Shown here: piece by piece, positions 35,310 through 42,603 of the stretch
How the letters are laid out: every line of letters starts with the position of its first letter
How positions within the stretch are numbered: position 1 is the first letter of the stretch
DNA from: Halobacteriales archaeon QH_6_64_20
GTDB lineage: Archaea; Halobacteriota; Halobacteria; Halobacteriales; Halococcaceae
NCBI GenBank assembly: GCA_003021235.1
Contig: PXQR01000029.1
Span: forward strand, 1-42,603
Length of the DNA stretch: 42,603 nt
Direction of reading: 5' to 3'
Notes under the pieces: model-generated
Told to the model about the DNA's origin: nothing
Database searches by the model: none
What the model saw: only the letters and a program-made list of their open reading frames with translations
Position numbers and translations under genes: made by a program

Positions 35310-35672
35310 TCGCCTCGACGGCGATCGTGTAGCACGGCTACCTCGGCGCTTCCACACGAGTCCGCCGTCGAGGATTTCGTCGAGCGAATCGAAGCCAGTG
35401 ACGTCTCCACAGTCCAGCGGCTCGTACTCTTCGGAAGCGTTGCCCGTGAGACACACTCGCCGAGGTCGGACATCGACGTGCTCGCCGTTCTCGATAGCGG
35501 AGTTAACGCATCGGCCGTCGAAGAGCGACTCCGAGACGAGGCGTATGAGGTTATGCTCGACCACGGGACTCCGTTCAGTATACACGCCGTGATCGAAAGC
35601 GACCTCGAACGCCGTTCCGACCATCCGTTCTTCAGAAACGTCCTCACGGAAGGGCGAACGATCTCTGCCTGA
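35310..35672 (+). pseudogene. Second MNT-type nucleotidyltransferase, start codon lost
   Basis: The frame reads ESAVEDFVERIEASDVS then LVLFGSVARETHSPRSDIDV (exact G-S-x10-D-x-D) and ends TISA, TGA 35670-35672. An in-frame TAA at 35307-35309 and the absence of ATG or GTG before the motif mean the proper N-terminus is missing; the first in-frame GTG is at 35478, inside the active site. It precedes a HEPN remnant with the overlap expected of an MNT-HEPN operon. Probably a dead antitoxin-like gene. Confidence 0.75.
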
Positions 35673-36069
35673 CGAGCGCTACGCCACAGAAGAAACTCTC
35701 GAAGGCACACCAGGCATTGGACGACGCCGAACGGTTGATCGAGGTCGGCGGTAGCGAAGAGGAATCATCAACCGACTGTAGTACGCTACGTTCCGCGCTA
35801 CACAAGCCGTGTTGTACGTCCGTGACATCGATCCGGGTTCGCACGAAACGGGCCGGAACCGATTCGGCGAGGAAATCGTCCTCGAAGGTGACGCAACGCG
35901 CGAGCAGGGCCGACTGCTTACGACGCTTGCCGACCTCCGGCAACAAGCAGATTACGGATACGACCGGATCGACGCCGACATCGACGAACTCGCCGAGCGA
36001 ACGCGAACGTTCGTCGAACGGATGACAGCGCTCGTCGAGTCGGCCACCGAGGAGACCGGCGGTCGATAG
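35669..36069 (+). pseudogene. HEPN-domain protein, decayed (CTG start, frameshift, nonsense codon)
   Basis: Pieces of a HEPN protein lie in two frames. TSATPQKKLSKAHQALDDAE starts right at the nucleotidyltransferase stop, with CTG (35669-35671) where ATG would make the usual ATGA overlap. After about 35760 the frame shifts to one reading IINRL-stop-YATFRATQAVLYVRD, with TAG at 35779-35781 in place of the Tyr codon of the common LYYAT motif. The last part (NRFGEEIVLEGDATREQGRL to EETGGR) is intact. Three independent lesions mean this gene is dead. Confidence 0.78.
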
Positions 36070-36527
36070 TGTTCGGTGATGGGCTGGCGACGGTCTGGCG
36101 ATGGTTCCCTACCGGTCGCTTCCACTCTCCGAGCGTCGTTTACGGACGGCGGCGTCGAGCCGACACAGCGCCTCCTGACGGCACACACCCTCCCGAGCGG
36201 TCCCATCGGCCGAACGCGCGTCTCACCGTCCGGCGGTCGTCTCGACCAGGTGACCTTCGGAACCGTGGAGGTGAACGGTCCGGACCGAGCGGCGCACATA
36301 CCCCGATACTCTCCGACGACAGTCATAGTCCTTCGGCGGACGGCCGTCCGACGCGTCAGCGGTCACGTCGGCGATCCGGCTCGGCGCTCGCTCTTCGGAT
36401 CCCGATACCCGAGCCCGGAACACGACGAACGCGACGCTCGACGGTCCCGCTCCGAATCCACGTGACCCGAGGGCACGTCGCGATCGGAGTCAGTACCCCT
36501 AAACCGCACACGGCCGATTCGTCGTAC
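36070..36527. other. 458-bp gap without a supported gene
   Basis: No family-like frame is seen. The last ~30 bp hold CCCCTAAACC, the TATA-like box of the alpha/beta hydrolase. Nothing else is recognised. Confidence 0.5.
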
Positions 36528-37463
36528 ATGAAACTCCGATCGATCGTCGGTGGCCTGATCGGCGCCGGCGGACTCGCGCTCGCGACGAACCGCGTGCTCT
36601 CCCGACGGGCCGGCGACCTCGAAGTACCCTTCGGCACCGAACGGACCTATCGCTGGCGCGGGTTCGACGTCGCCTACGCCGAGGCCGGCGATCCCGACGA
36701 TCCTGATATGCTCCTGTTACACGGCGTCAACGCCGCCGGCTCGAACCAGGAGTTCGCACGCGTCGCCGACCGGCTCGCCGACGAGTACCACGTCATCGCG
36801 CCCGACCTGCCGGGCTTCGGCCGATCGGATCGCCCGCCGATCACCTATTCGGCGAACTTGTACGAGTCGTTCGTCGCCGATTTCGTCCGGGAGATCACCG
36901 ACCGGCCGATCTGTGTCGGCTCGTCGCTCTCGGGGGCCTATGCAGTCGCCGCCGCTCGCGAGGGTGCCGAATTCGCCGAGTTCGTGCTCGTCTGTCCGAC
37001 CGCGACGACGATGCCCGGTCGGCGGGTGTGGCTCCGATCGGTGCTTCGCTCGCCGCTCGTCGGCGAAGGGTTGTTTAATCTGCTTGCGAGCTATCCCTCG
37101 TTGCGCTACTTCGAGGCCGATCACGGGCTATACGACCCCGAGAGCGTCGGCAAGGAGTACGTCGCGTACAAGTACCGTACCACCCATCAACCCGGTGCCC
37201 GCTTCGCGCCGGCGTCGTTCGTCGCGGGCTTTCTCGATTCGACCGTCGACCTCGGGGGAACGCTCGCCGCGCTCGACGTCCCGACGACGCTCGTCTGGGG
37301 GGCACAGACCGACATCACGCCGCTCGACGACGGACGCGAACTCGCCGAGACGGCGGACACCCGCCTCGTCGTGATCGACGACTCACTGTTGCTTCCCCAC
37401 GTCGAACACCCCGCCGAGTTCGCCGACGTCGTGGCCGGCCGGCTCCAGCGGGCGACCGACTAA
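36528..37463 (+). CDS. Alpha/beta hydrolase with N-terminal membrane helix
   Basis: 311 residues. A short hydrophobic N-terminus (SIVGGLIGAGGLALATNRVL) may anchor it. Core motifs follow: LLLHGVNAAGSNQEF (oxyanion HG), VIAPDLPGFGRSDRP, the nucleophile elbow VGSSLSGAYAVAAA, the acid in VWGAQTDITPL and the late His in LLPHVEHPAEF. The elbow is G-S-S-L-S rather than G-x-S-x-G, acceptable for Sm-x-Nu-x-Sm. Substrate unknown. ATG 36528 lies about 28 nt from TAAACC; the longer frame to 36069 is not protein-like. Confidence 0.85.
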   Translation: MKLRSIVGGLIGAGGLALATNRVLSRRAGDLEVPFGTERTYRWRGFDVAYAEAGDPDDPDMLLLHGVNAAGSNQEFARVADRLADEYHVIAPDLPGFGRSDRPPITYSANLYESFVADFVREITDRPICVGSSLSGAYAVAAAREGAEFAEFVLVCPTATTMPGRRVWLRSVLRSPLVGEGLFNLLASYPSLRYFEADHGLYDPESVGKEYVAYKYRTTHQPGARFAPASFVAGFLDSTVDLGGTLAALDVPTTLVWGAQTDITPLDDGRELAETADTRLVVIDDSLLLPHVEHPAEFADVVAGRLQRATD

Positions 37464-37804
37464 CCGAACTCCGGAAGTCGGAAGCCGGAAACGAGGACCC
37501 GGGCACGAACGCCGACGGTCGTGGTCGTGTTCGTATTCGTACCAGCAAGGTCGTTTCCGAACGTCACCCGTTCGAGTTCGTTGCCCGTTGCGCTTCGTCG
37601 AACCGTGAGCATGGCGTAGCCCTCGCGGTTCTGGGCGATAACGGCAGTCGCTCCGTCGGCGTCGAATTCGAGCAACCGTTCGGCGTCGGTCTCGTGGTAG
37701 CGTGCGGTGATGCCGTTCGTCTCGACCTCGGTGCCGGCGTCCCTACCGTCGCCGTCGTTGTTACTTCCATTGTCGCCGTCGGCTTCCGCGGTCGCGTCGT
37801 CCAT
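37460..37804 (-). CDS. Small haloarchaeal protein of unknown function
   Basis: 114 residues: an acidic, disordered N-terminus (MDDATAEADGDNGSNNDGDG) and a core ITARYHETDAERLLEFDADG, TAVIAQNREGYAMLTVRRSA that looks like a small beta-sheet protein. The stop overlaps that of the convergent hydrolase by four bases. Not assigned to a characterised family. Confidence 0.6.
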   Translation of the reverse strand: MDDATAEADGDNGSNNDGDGRDAGTEVETNGITARYHETDAERLLEFDADGATAVIAQNREGYAMLTVRRSATGNELERVTFGNDLAGTNTNTTTTVGVRARVLVSGFRLPEFG

Positions 37805-37909
37805 GCGTGTATGTACGCCGCCAGCGAGTCGAAGCTGTCGATACCGGCCGGCGTCGATCGGTGCCGGTCAGTACCGGTCGATATTGCGGCGACCGTCGTC
37901 CGGAATCGC

Positions 37910-39052
37910 TCAGTCGAGCAGTTGGGCCGCGATCGTGTTCCGGAGGATCTCGCTCGTCCCCTCGTAGATCTCGTTGAGCTTCGCGTCGCGGTAGTACCGT
38001 TCGACGGGGAAATCGGTCGTATAGCCGTAGCCGCCGTGGAGTTGGATCGCCTCGTTCGCGACCTCTCGGCTGATTTCGGATGCGTACACCTTCGCCTGGG
38101 CGGCTTCCTTGACGAACGGCTCGTCGCGGATCTTCAGGTCCGCGGCACGATGAGTGAGCATGCGTGCGGACTGGACTTTCGTGTCCATGTCGGCGAGTTT
38201 GTGCTGTACCGCTTGGAACTGGCCGATCGACTTGCCGAACTGCTCGCGTTCTGCGACGTAGGAAAGCGAGGCATCCAGTGCGGCCTGGGCGATGCCCACG
38301 CCGCGAGTCGCGATCGTGATCCGCCCACCGTTGAGCGTCTTCAGCGCGTGGACGAACCCCCGGCCTTCCTCGCCGAGCCGTCGGTCCGCGGGGATTCGCA
38401 TGTCGTCGAATCGTAGTTCGGCGGTCGGACAGCCCTTGTCGCCGAGTTTGTGCTCGGTGCCTTCGACGATGAACCCGTCGTCCTCCTCGGGACGGACGAC
38501 GAACGAAGAGATCCCCTGATTGCCCGCGTCGGGATCGGTTTTCGCGAACAGAGTAACCGTGTCGGCGACCGACCCGTTCGAAATCCAGAGCTTGCCGCCG
38601 TCGATCACGTACTCCTCGCCGTCCTTTTCGGCCACCGTTTCCATGGCGGGGACGTCGCTTCCCGCGTCGGCTTCCGAGAGCGCAAAGGCCCCGATGTCGG
38701 TGCCCTCGTTGAGCGGCGTGAGGAACTCCCGTTTCTGTTCGTCGGTACCGAAGGCCGAAAGCATGTTTCCCGCGAGGCTCGTGTGGGCGGCGACGATCGT
38801 GCCTAACCCACCGGAACCACGGGAGATCTCCTCCAACCCGATCACATACGAGTGATAGTCGAGACCTGCGCCGCCGTACTCCTCGGGAAAGGGCATTCCC
38901 ATGAGTCCCAACTGGCTCATCTCCTCGATCAGGTCGGCCGGGAACTCGTCGGTCGCGTCGATCTCGGCGGCGCGAGGAACCACTTCGTTGTCCACGAAGT
39001 CCGCGACCGTATCGCGGATCTGCTCTTGTTCGGCCGACAGCGCGAAGTCCAT
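37910..39052 (-). CDS. Acyl-CoA dehydrogenase
   Basis: 380 residues, full length. Family signatures in order: [97 protein letters not shown], and the catalytic-base region [20 protein letters not shown] followed by [18 protein letters not shown]. The enzyme removes two hydrogens from acyl-CoA with FAD, passing electrons to ETF. Chain-length preference cannot be told. Its place near pcc and mutase genes may reflect acyl- or branched-chain CoA catabolism. Confidence 0.93.
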   Translation of the reverse strand: MDFALSAEQEQIRDTVADFVDNEVVPRAAEIDATDEFPADLIEEMSQLGLMGMPFPEEYGGAGLDYHSYVIGLEEISRGSGGLGTIVAAHTSLAGNMLSAFGTDEQKREFLTPLNEGTDIGAFALSEADAGSDVPAMETVAEKDGEEYVIDGGKLWISNGSVADTVTLFAKTDPDAGNQGISSFVVRPEEDDGFIVEGTEHKLGDKGCPTAELRFDDMRIPADRRLGEEGRGFVHALKTLNGGRITIATRGVGIAQAALDASLSYVAEREQFGKSIGQFQAVQHKLADMDTKVQSARMLTHRAADLKIRDEPFVKEAAQAKVYASEISREVANEAIQLHGGYGYTTDFPVERYYRDAKLNEIYEGTSEILRNTIAAQLLD

Positions 39053-39420
39053 ATCCGGACTTGGTGGCGGCGAGTATCAGTGTTCGCCTCAGCAATGTGT
39101 ATTCGTCGAATCTGGTTGTGTTGAGAGCGAAGGGGACAACGTCGCCTCGAAAGCCCCTGACGGTTTGGCCTCCCGCGGTTCGCTGCGCGCGCTCAGTTCG
39201 TTCGCGTGCTTGCTTTGCCGGGGTTCGGCCAAACCGCTAGCCCCTTTCAGTCCCGCCCACCGGATCCTATCGACGGTCTGTGAAACAGTGACGAACTCGC
39301 TTTTTCACTAGATCCCCTACGTCGAGAAGTCGTAGCCGGATCGCGGCCACGGTGCGATCTCGGTAGCCTGGCCCGACCGAGAGCCTTTTTGTGAGGGCGT
39401 GACGAAAGCGGGTCAAGACA
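39053..39420. other. 368-bp intergenic region with a long-loop inverted repeat
   Basis: No gene is supported. It contains the inverted repeat 39161-39236 and, near the right end, GAGCCTTTTT (39381-39390), the likely TATA region for the squalene synthase gene. Confidence 0.5.
39161..39236. repeat. Inverted repeat with 56-nt loop
   Basis: CGGTTTGGCC (39161-39170) pairs exactly with GGCCAAACCG (39227-39236). The 56-nt loop is GC-rich and itself capable of pairing (GCGCGCG runs). Possible structured RNA or a transposon-end relic. Confidence 0.6.
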
Positions 39421-40476
39421 ATGACGAATCCGGGAACGGGACCACCGAAAAAGGAGGATCTGGCGTGGTGCCACGAGGCGGTTCAAGGGGTTTCGCGGAC
39501 CTTCGCCATCACGATCGACTGTCTCGACGAGCCGATGGCCTCCTGGATCTGCGTCGGTTATCTGCTCTGTCGCGTTCCCGATACGATCGAGGACGCCGGC
39601 CACATTTCGCCTACTGAACAGGTCCGCCTGCTCGAGTCCTACGGCGCGGCCCTCGATCCCGATTCGGAAGACTCGGTCGAGGGATTCAGGGAGGAAGTCG
39701 AACCGTGGCTCCCCGACGAAAGCGAACGGAACGCCGACTGGGCGGTCGTCGCCGCCGCCCCGCGGGTGGTCCGGACGTTCGAAGAACTCGACCCCGAGGC
39801 GAAAGACGCCATCCGACCGCCAGTGGAGGAACTCGTCGGCGGGATGGCCCGCTTCGTCGATCGCTACGCCGAGGCCGGCGGCCTACGCATCGAGACGATC
39901 GAGGAGTTAGAGGAGTACTGCTGGTACGCTGCCGGGACGGTGGGAACGCTCATCACGAACCTCTTAGCCACTGATGCCACGCCCGCCCGGGCGCGCCAGT
40001 TGCGCGCGAACGCCCGCTCGTTCGCCATGTTGCTCCAACTGGTGAACGTCGCGAAGGACGTCGCGGCGGACTACGAGGAGGAGAACAACGTCTACCTGCC
40101 GGCGACCTGGCTACGGGAGGCCGGTGTCGAACCCGAAGCAGTCACCGAACCCCGCAACGCCCCGGCGGTCGCCCGCGTCGTCCAGCGGGTCGCCCGCCAC
40201 GCCGAGGGCTATCTGGATGACACCGAAAACTACCTCGAAGCCCTGCCCGAGATCAGGGGCAACACCCTCGCAGCGTGGTCGATTCCCTATCTGCTCGCCG
40301 TCGGCACCCTCCGGGAACTCACCAAGCGACCGATGGACGTCATTCGCGAGGGCGGCATCAAGATCGGCCGCGCGGAGGTCGGGGCCATCGTCGGCCGCTT
40401 CGCCGACGGCGTTAGCCGCTCCTCGCTCGGGACGCTCCGCTCGCAGGTCGCCCGCAAGCCCTACCACCACCAGTAG
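39421..40476 (+). CDS. Squalene/phytoene synthase family protein, squalene-synthase-like
   Basis: 351 residues. The two Asp-rich sites are visible: LLCRVPDTIEDAGHISPTEQ (first D-x-x-x-D) and LLQLVNVAKDVAADYEEENN (second, N-x-x-x-D), plus YCWYAAGTVGTLITNLLAT and NNVYLPATWLREAG. This arrangement fits farnesyl-diphosphate squalene synthase more than CrtB, but phytoene synthase cannot be excluded. Product would feed squalene in the archaeal membrane or carotenoids. Lies before a geranylgeranyl-reductase-like gene 1.6 kb away. Confidence 0.85.
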   Translation: MTNPGTGPPKKEDLAWCHEAVQGVSRTFAITIDCLDEPMASWICVGYLLCRVPDTIEDAGHISPTEQVRLLESYGAALDPDSEDSVEGFREEVEPWLPDESERNADWAVVAAAPRVVRTFEELDPEAKDAIRPPVEELVGGMARFVDRYAEAGGLRIETIEELEEYCWYAAGTVGTLITNLLATDATPARARQLRANARSFAMLLQLVNVAKDVAADYEEENNVYLPATWLREAGVEPEAVTEPRNAPAVARVVQRVARHAEGYLDDTENYLEALPEIRGNTLAAWSIPYLLAVGTLRELTKRPMDVIREGGIKIGRAEVGAIVGRFADGVSRSSLGTLRSQVARKPYHHQ

Positions 40477-40478
40477 GT

Positions 40479-40740
40479 TCACCACCGAAGCTCGAACCGA
40501 CACGAAGCCGACGGGACACGGCTGAACGCTTCTATCGTGCCGTACTCACGGCCATCGACGTACCGACCGCCGTCGCCTCGCGCTTCGAGGAGTGAGGTTC
40601 GTACCGAGCGGTCCGACTGACCCATCGAAAGGTCCCGGAACGGCGGCGTCCCTGGTGTCCGCTTCAAGGACCTGCACGGGACCCTCCTCGATCACCTGCT
40701 GGAACGGTCGCGAACCGAGCCGAGGAACCTCTATCGCCAC
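40479..40740 (-). pseudogene. Possible small protein split between two frames
   Basis: One frame begins MAIEVPRLGSRPFQQVIEEG and reads PVQVLEADTRDAAVPG; another frame near 40615 continues QSDRSVRTSLLEARGDGGRY, VDGREYGTIEAFSRVPSASC, ending FELRW. Both look protein-like on the same strand, so they could be one frameshifted gene. Alternatively one is only a shadow. No family recognised. Confidence 0.35.
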
Positions 40741-40755
40741 CGACCCGATCGCCGC

Positions 40756-41988
40756 TTACCCGCCGCGATCCGAGCGGGCGGCATACGCGAGCGACGCGGC
40801 GACCAGTAGCCCCGTGAGCACGCCGATCAGGACGTACATGACGAGCGTGAACCCGCTCTCGGTCGACTCGTTGCCGGCCGACTCGCCTCTAGGTACGGAG
40901 GCGTTCGACGGCGAACCGGCCGCCGTAGTGGCGGTCGCCGCAGCGCTGTCGGTGACCGTGCTCGTGTTTTCCGTCGACCTCGTTTCGCTGGCCGCCGTGG
41001 TCGGCGTGGTCGTCGTGGTTGGTGTCGCCGTCGTCGTGACATCGGTCGTCGTCTCGGTTGTCGTTGCCGTCCTCGTCGCCGTTCGGGTCGCTATCGGTGT
41101 CTCAGTCGCTGTCCCGATCGGCGTCTCGGTCGGCGTTGCGATATCAGCCGTCGTCTCGGTTGCCGTTTCGACCGTCGTCGGTTCCGTCGTGGTCGTCGCC
41201 GTCGTCGTCTCGGTTCCGCCCGCAGTGAGCGTCCGTGGATCGACCGATTCGCTGTCGATCCGTATCTCGATCTTCTCGATGCCGTCCGACTCTAGTTCTA
41301 TTTCCTCGATCGAGCCGGTGAACTCGTAGGCGTCGTGTTTGCTGTTCCCGATGGTTCCGGAGACGGTATTCCCGTCGATGTACTCCGGGTTCGGAGCGCC
41401 CTCGGCGTTCTCCCCGACCTCGACGTTATCGGTCGGTTCCAGACCGGGCGCAGAGAGCGTGTATTCGATGTTGTCGCCGGGTGCCGAGACGTTGATGATC
41501 CGTGTCTCCCCCTCGTCGTCACCATCGTCATCGTCGCCGTCGTCACCACCGTCACTGTCGCTGTCGTCGTCAGCCTGGGCGAACGGTGCGTGGCGTTTTC
41601 CGACCCACGACGCCCGCTCCGGCCGTTCGGGTTCGGCGACGCTACCCCGCGCAAACCGGTCGCTGCCCGCGCTCGTGTCGGTGACGGGCATCGAGGGAGC
41701 GGTAACCTCTCGGGCATCGTCGCGAACGCGGTCGGTCCGCTCGCTCGGGCCACGCGTGCTCGGCGTTCGGCGGCGGGTATCGGAGTCGGTAACCGGCTGA
41801 TCGTCGCGGCCGGTTCGCTCGCGGTCGGCGCGCCCACCCACGCGAGTCGGGATCGTCCGATCCGTCACCGGCATCGTTCGAGCGGGATCGGCCGACTCGA
41901 CCGATGTCGTTCTATCGTGCGTCGTCTGTTGCATGGTGATCGTAGCGGACGTCTCCGCGTCGATACCGGCCTCCGTGGACGGGTCCAT
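40756..41988 (-). CDS. Thr-rich surface protein with C-terminal membrane anchor
   Basis: 410 residues. A basic/acidic N-terminal part lacks a clear signal peptide in this frame. Residues ~140-255 form a beta-like domain (IINVSAPGDNIEYTLSAPGL; VSGTIGNSKHDAYEFTGSIE). Then a long Thr/Glu/Ala-rich stretch of ~110 residues, typical of glycosylated haloarchaeal surface spacers, and one C-terminal helix (FTLVMYVLIGVLTGLLVAAS) before a positive end. It is likely cell-surface anchored. The start may be wrong or frameshifted: a cleavage-like AQADDD lies at ~140. The repetitive linker explains nearby shadow ORFs. Confidence 0.65.
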   Translation of the reverse strand: MDPSTEAGIDAETSATITMQQTTHDRTTSVESADPARTMPVTDRTIPTRVGGRADRERTGRDDQPVTDSDTRRRTPSTRGPSERTDRVRDDAREVTAPSMPVTDTSAGSDRFARGSVAEPERPERASWVGKRHAPFAQADDDSDSDGGDDGDDDDGDDEGETRIINVSAPGDNIEYTLSAPGLEPTDNVEVGENAEGAPNPEYIDGNTVSGTIGNSKHDAYEFTGSIEEIELESDGIEKIEIRIDSESVDPRTLTAGGTETTTATTTTEPTTVETATETTADIATPTETPIGTATETPIATRTATRTATTTETTTDVTTTATPTTTTTPTTAASETRSTENTSTVTDSAAATATTAAGSPSNASVPRGESAGNESTESGFTLVMYVLIGVLTGLLVAASLAYAARSDRGG

Positions 41989-42036
41989 ACTACGCCTTTC
42001 GGCCGATCGTTCCGAGGCCTGACATCGAACGCCGGT

Positions 42037-42603
42037 TCACCTTCGCCACCCGGCCGCCGAGAGCGCGCCGCCGAACGCACGATCGAGCGAGCCGAGCGGA
42101 CCGGGCGGCGCTCGCCCGCCCGTCGAACCCGAATCCGATACCGTCGCGGCGTACTCCCAGTCGTCACACAGCCCTCGGTACGCCCGTCTGCGGATCGCCG
42201 GACACGCGAGCAGGCGCGCACACAAGCGGGGGCGGCGCGCGAGCCGGGAGAGAGCCTTTCGGGGGTTACGATCGACGTCCTCGACGTCGATTCCGTCCAC
42301 GACACGCAAGATTTCCCGCAGAAGGTCGAGCCGGCCGTCCTCGAGCGTTCCCCGGACGACGTACGACAGGACGTATTCGGGACGCATCGTCCCGTGTAGT
42401 CGGCGCGGGTACTCGGCCAGTCGGTCGTGGGCGGCGAGCGCGGCCATCAAGTAGGAGGAATGGATCGCTTGAGAGATCCCCTTCCCGGTGAAACGATTGG
42501 CGATGCCCGCCGCGTCGCCGACGCGGACGAGTCCCTTCGGGTCGTAGGTCCGGCGCGGGTCGAGGCTCGGCCCGCGCGGGATGATCGCAACGTTCGCCGC
42601 GCC
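42037..42603 (-). CDS. Geranylgeranyl-reductase-like FAD protein, 5' end beyond window
   Basis: About 188 residues are visible up to the right edge. The conserved FAD-binding block is RVGDAAGIANRFTGKGISQA, preceded by LVRVGDAA-type context and followed by IHSSYLMAALAAHDRLAEYP. These belong to the geranylgeranyl reductase/digeranylgeranylglycerophospholipid reductase family, which saturates isoprenoid chains of archaeal lipids. The C-terminal tail (GRAPPGPLGSLDRAFGGALS) is typical of longer haloarchaeal members. The frame is open across the edge, so the true start is outside. Confidence 0.82.
   Translation of the reverse strand, partial: GAANVAIIPRGPSLDPRRTYDPKGLVRVGDAAGIANRFTGKGISQAIHSSYLMAALAAHDRLAEYPRRLHGTMRPEYVLSYVVRGTLEDGRLDLLREILRVVDGIDVEDVDRNPRKALSRLARRPRLCARLLACPAIRRRAYRGLCDDWEYAATVSDSGSTGGRAPPGPLGSLDRAFGGALSAAGWRR

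Noticed and set aside
40960-41240. Repeated ACNGTC/GTCGTC stretches resembling an array
   Set aside because: They are codon repeats of the Thr/Ala-rich linker of the surface protein, not spaced CRISPR repeats.

Overview
This window looks like chromosomal DNA of a halophilic archaeon (class Halobacteria). The base composition is GC-rich with strong G/C at third codon positions. The predicted proteins are very acidic, many genes have an A/T-rich TATA-like box about 25-30 nt before the start codon (leaderless transcripts), and several families are typical of haloarchaea or archaea generally: an RPA/RPA-associated protein operon, TFB, DUF357, DUF555, UPF0058, CofD, an HTH-10 (bacterio-opsin-activator type) regulator and a geranylgeranyl-reductase-like protein. 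I name no genus. No rRNA or tRNA gene was recognised. All family calls come from reading the sequence; no database search was run.

Layout. 1-3.9 kb: minus-strand operon rpa - rpap - rpe-like phosphoesterase (single-stranded DNA binding) with overlapping start/stop codons. 4.1-9.5 kb: a Tat-type LVIVD beta-propeller, a riboflavin/F420-pathway reductase, a disrupted fumarate-reductase/aspartate-oxidase-type flavoprotein and thioredoxin reductase. 9.7-14.9 kb: small archaeal proteins, a wHTH regulator with a 3-TM partner, a TFB, and an OGG1-type glycosylase. 15-19.1 kb: an NSS transporter, a small membrane protein, and the acyl-CoA (propionyl-CoA) carboxylase pair pccB-pccX. 19.4-26.5 kb: LeuA/CimA, CofD, an HD phosphohydrolase, an amidohydrolase, and an NhaC antiporter.

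26.5-36.1 kb is an accessory zone. Two short elements (369 and 406 bp) share terminal inverted repeats and are flanked by 6-bp target-site duplications (one exact, one 5/6). They carry different small genes, one a two-TM peptide and the other a ribbon-helix-helix (RHH) regulator bracketed by two palindromes. The zone also holds an MntA-HepT toxin-antitoxin pair whose HEPN catalytic histidine reads as tyrosine, and a VapB-VapC pair with a truncated toxin. That pair sits between an inverted orphan CRISPR-type repeat and a two-repeat, one-spacer mini-CRISPR. A second nucleotidyltransferase/HEPN pair there is decayed. Interleaved are birA, a broken DsrE gene, a DUF420 membrane protein, the B12-binding subunit of methylmalonyl-CoA mutase and a broken meaB.

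36.5-42.6 kb returns to core genes: an alpha/beta hydrolase, an acyl-CoA dehydrogenase, a squalene/phytoene synthase, a Thr-rich membrane-anchored surface protein, and a partial geranylgeranyl-reductase-like flavoprotein.

Together, pccB-pccX (carboxylation), birA (biotin attachment), the mutase B12 subunit and meaB outline the propionyl-CoA to succinyl-CoA route. Other subunits (PccA, large mutase subunit, epimerase) are not in the window. Three well-conserved genes (flavoprotein, dsrE-like, meaB) are out of frame at internal points; whether this is real decay or assembly error cannot be told from the sequence alone.
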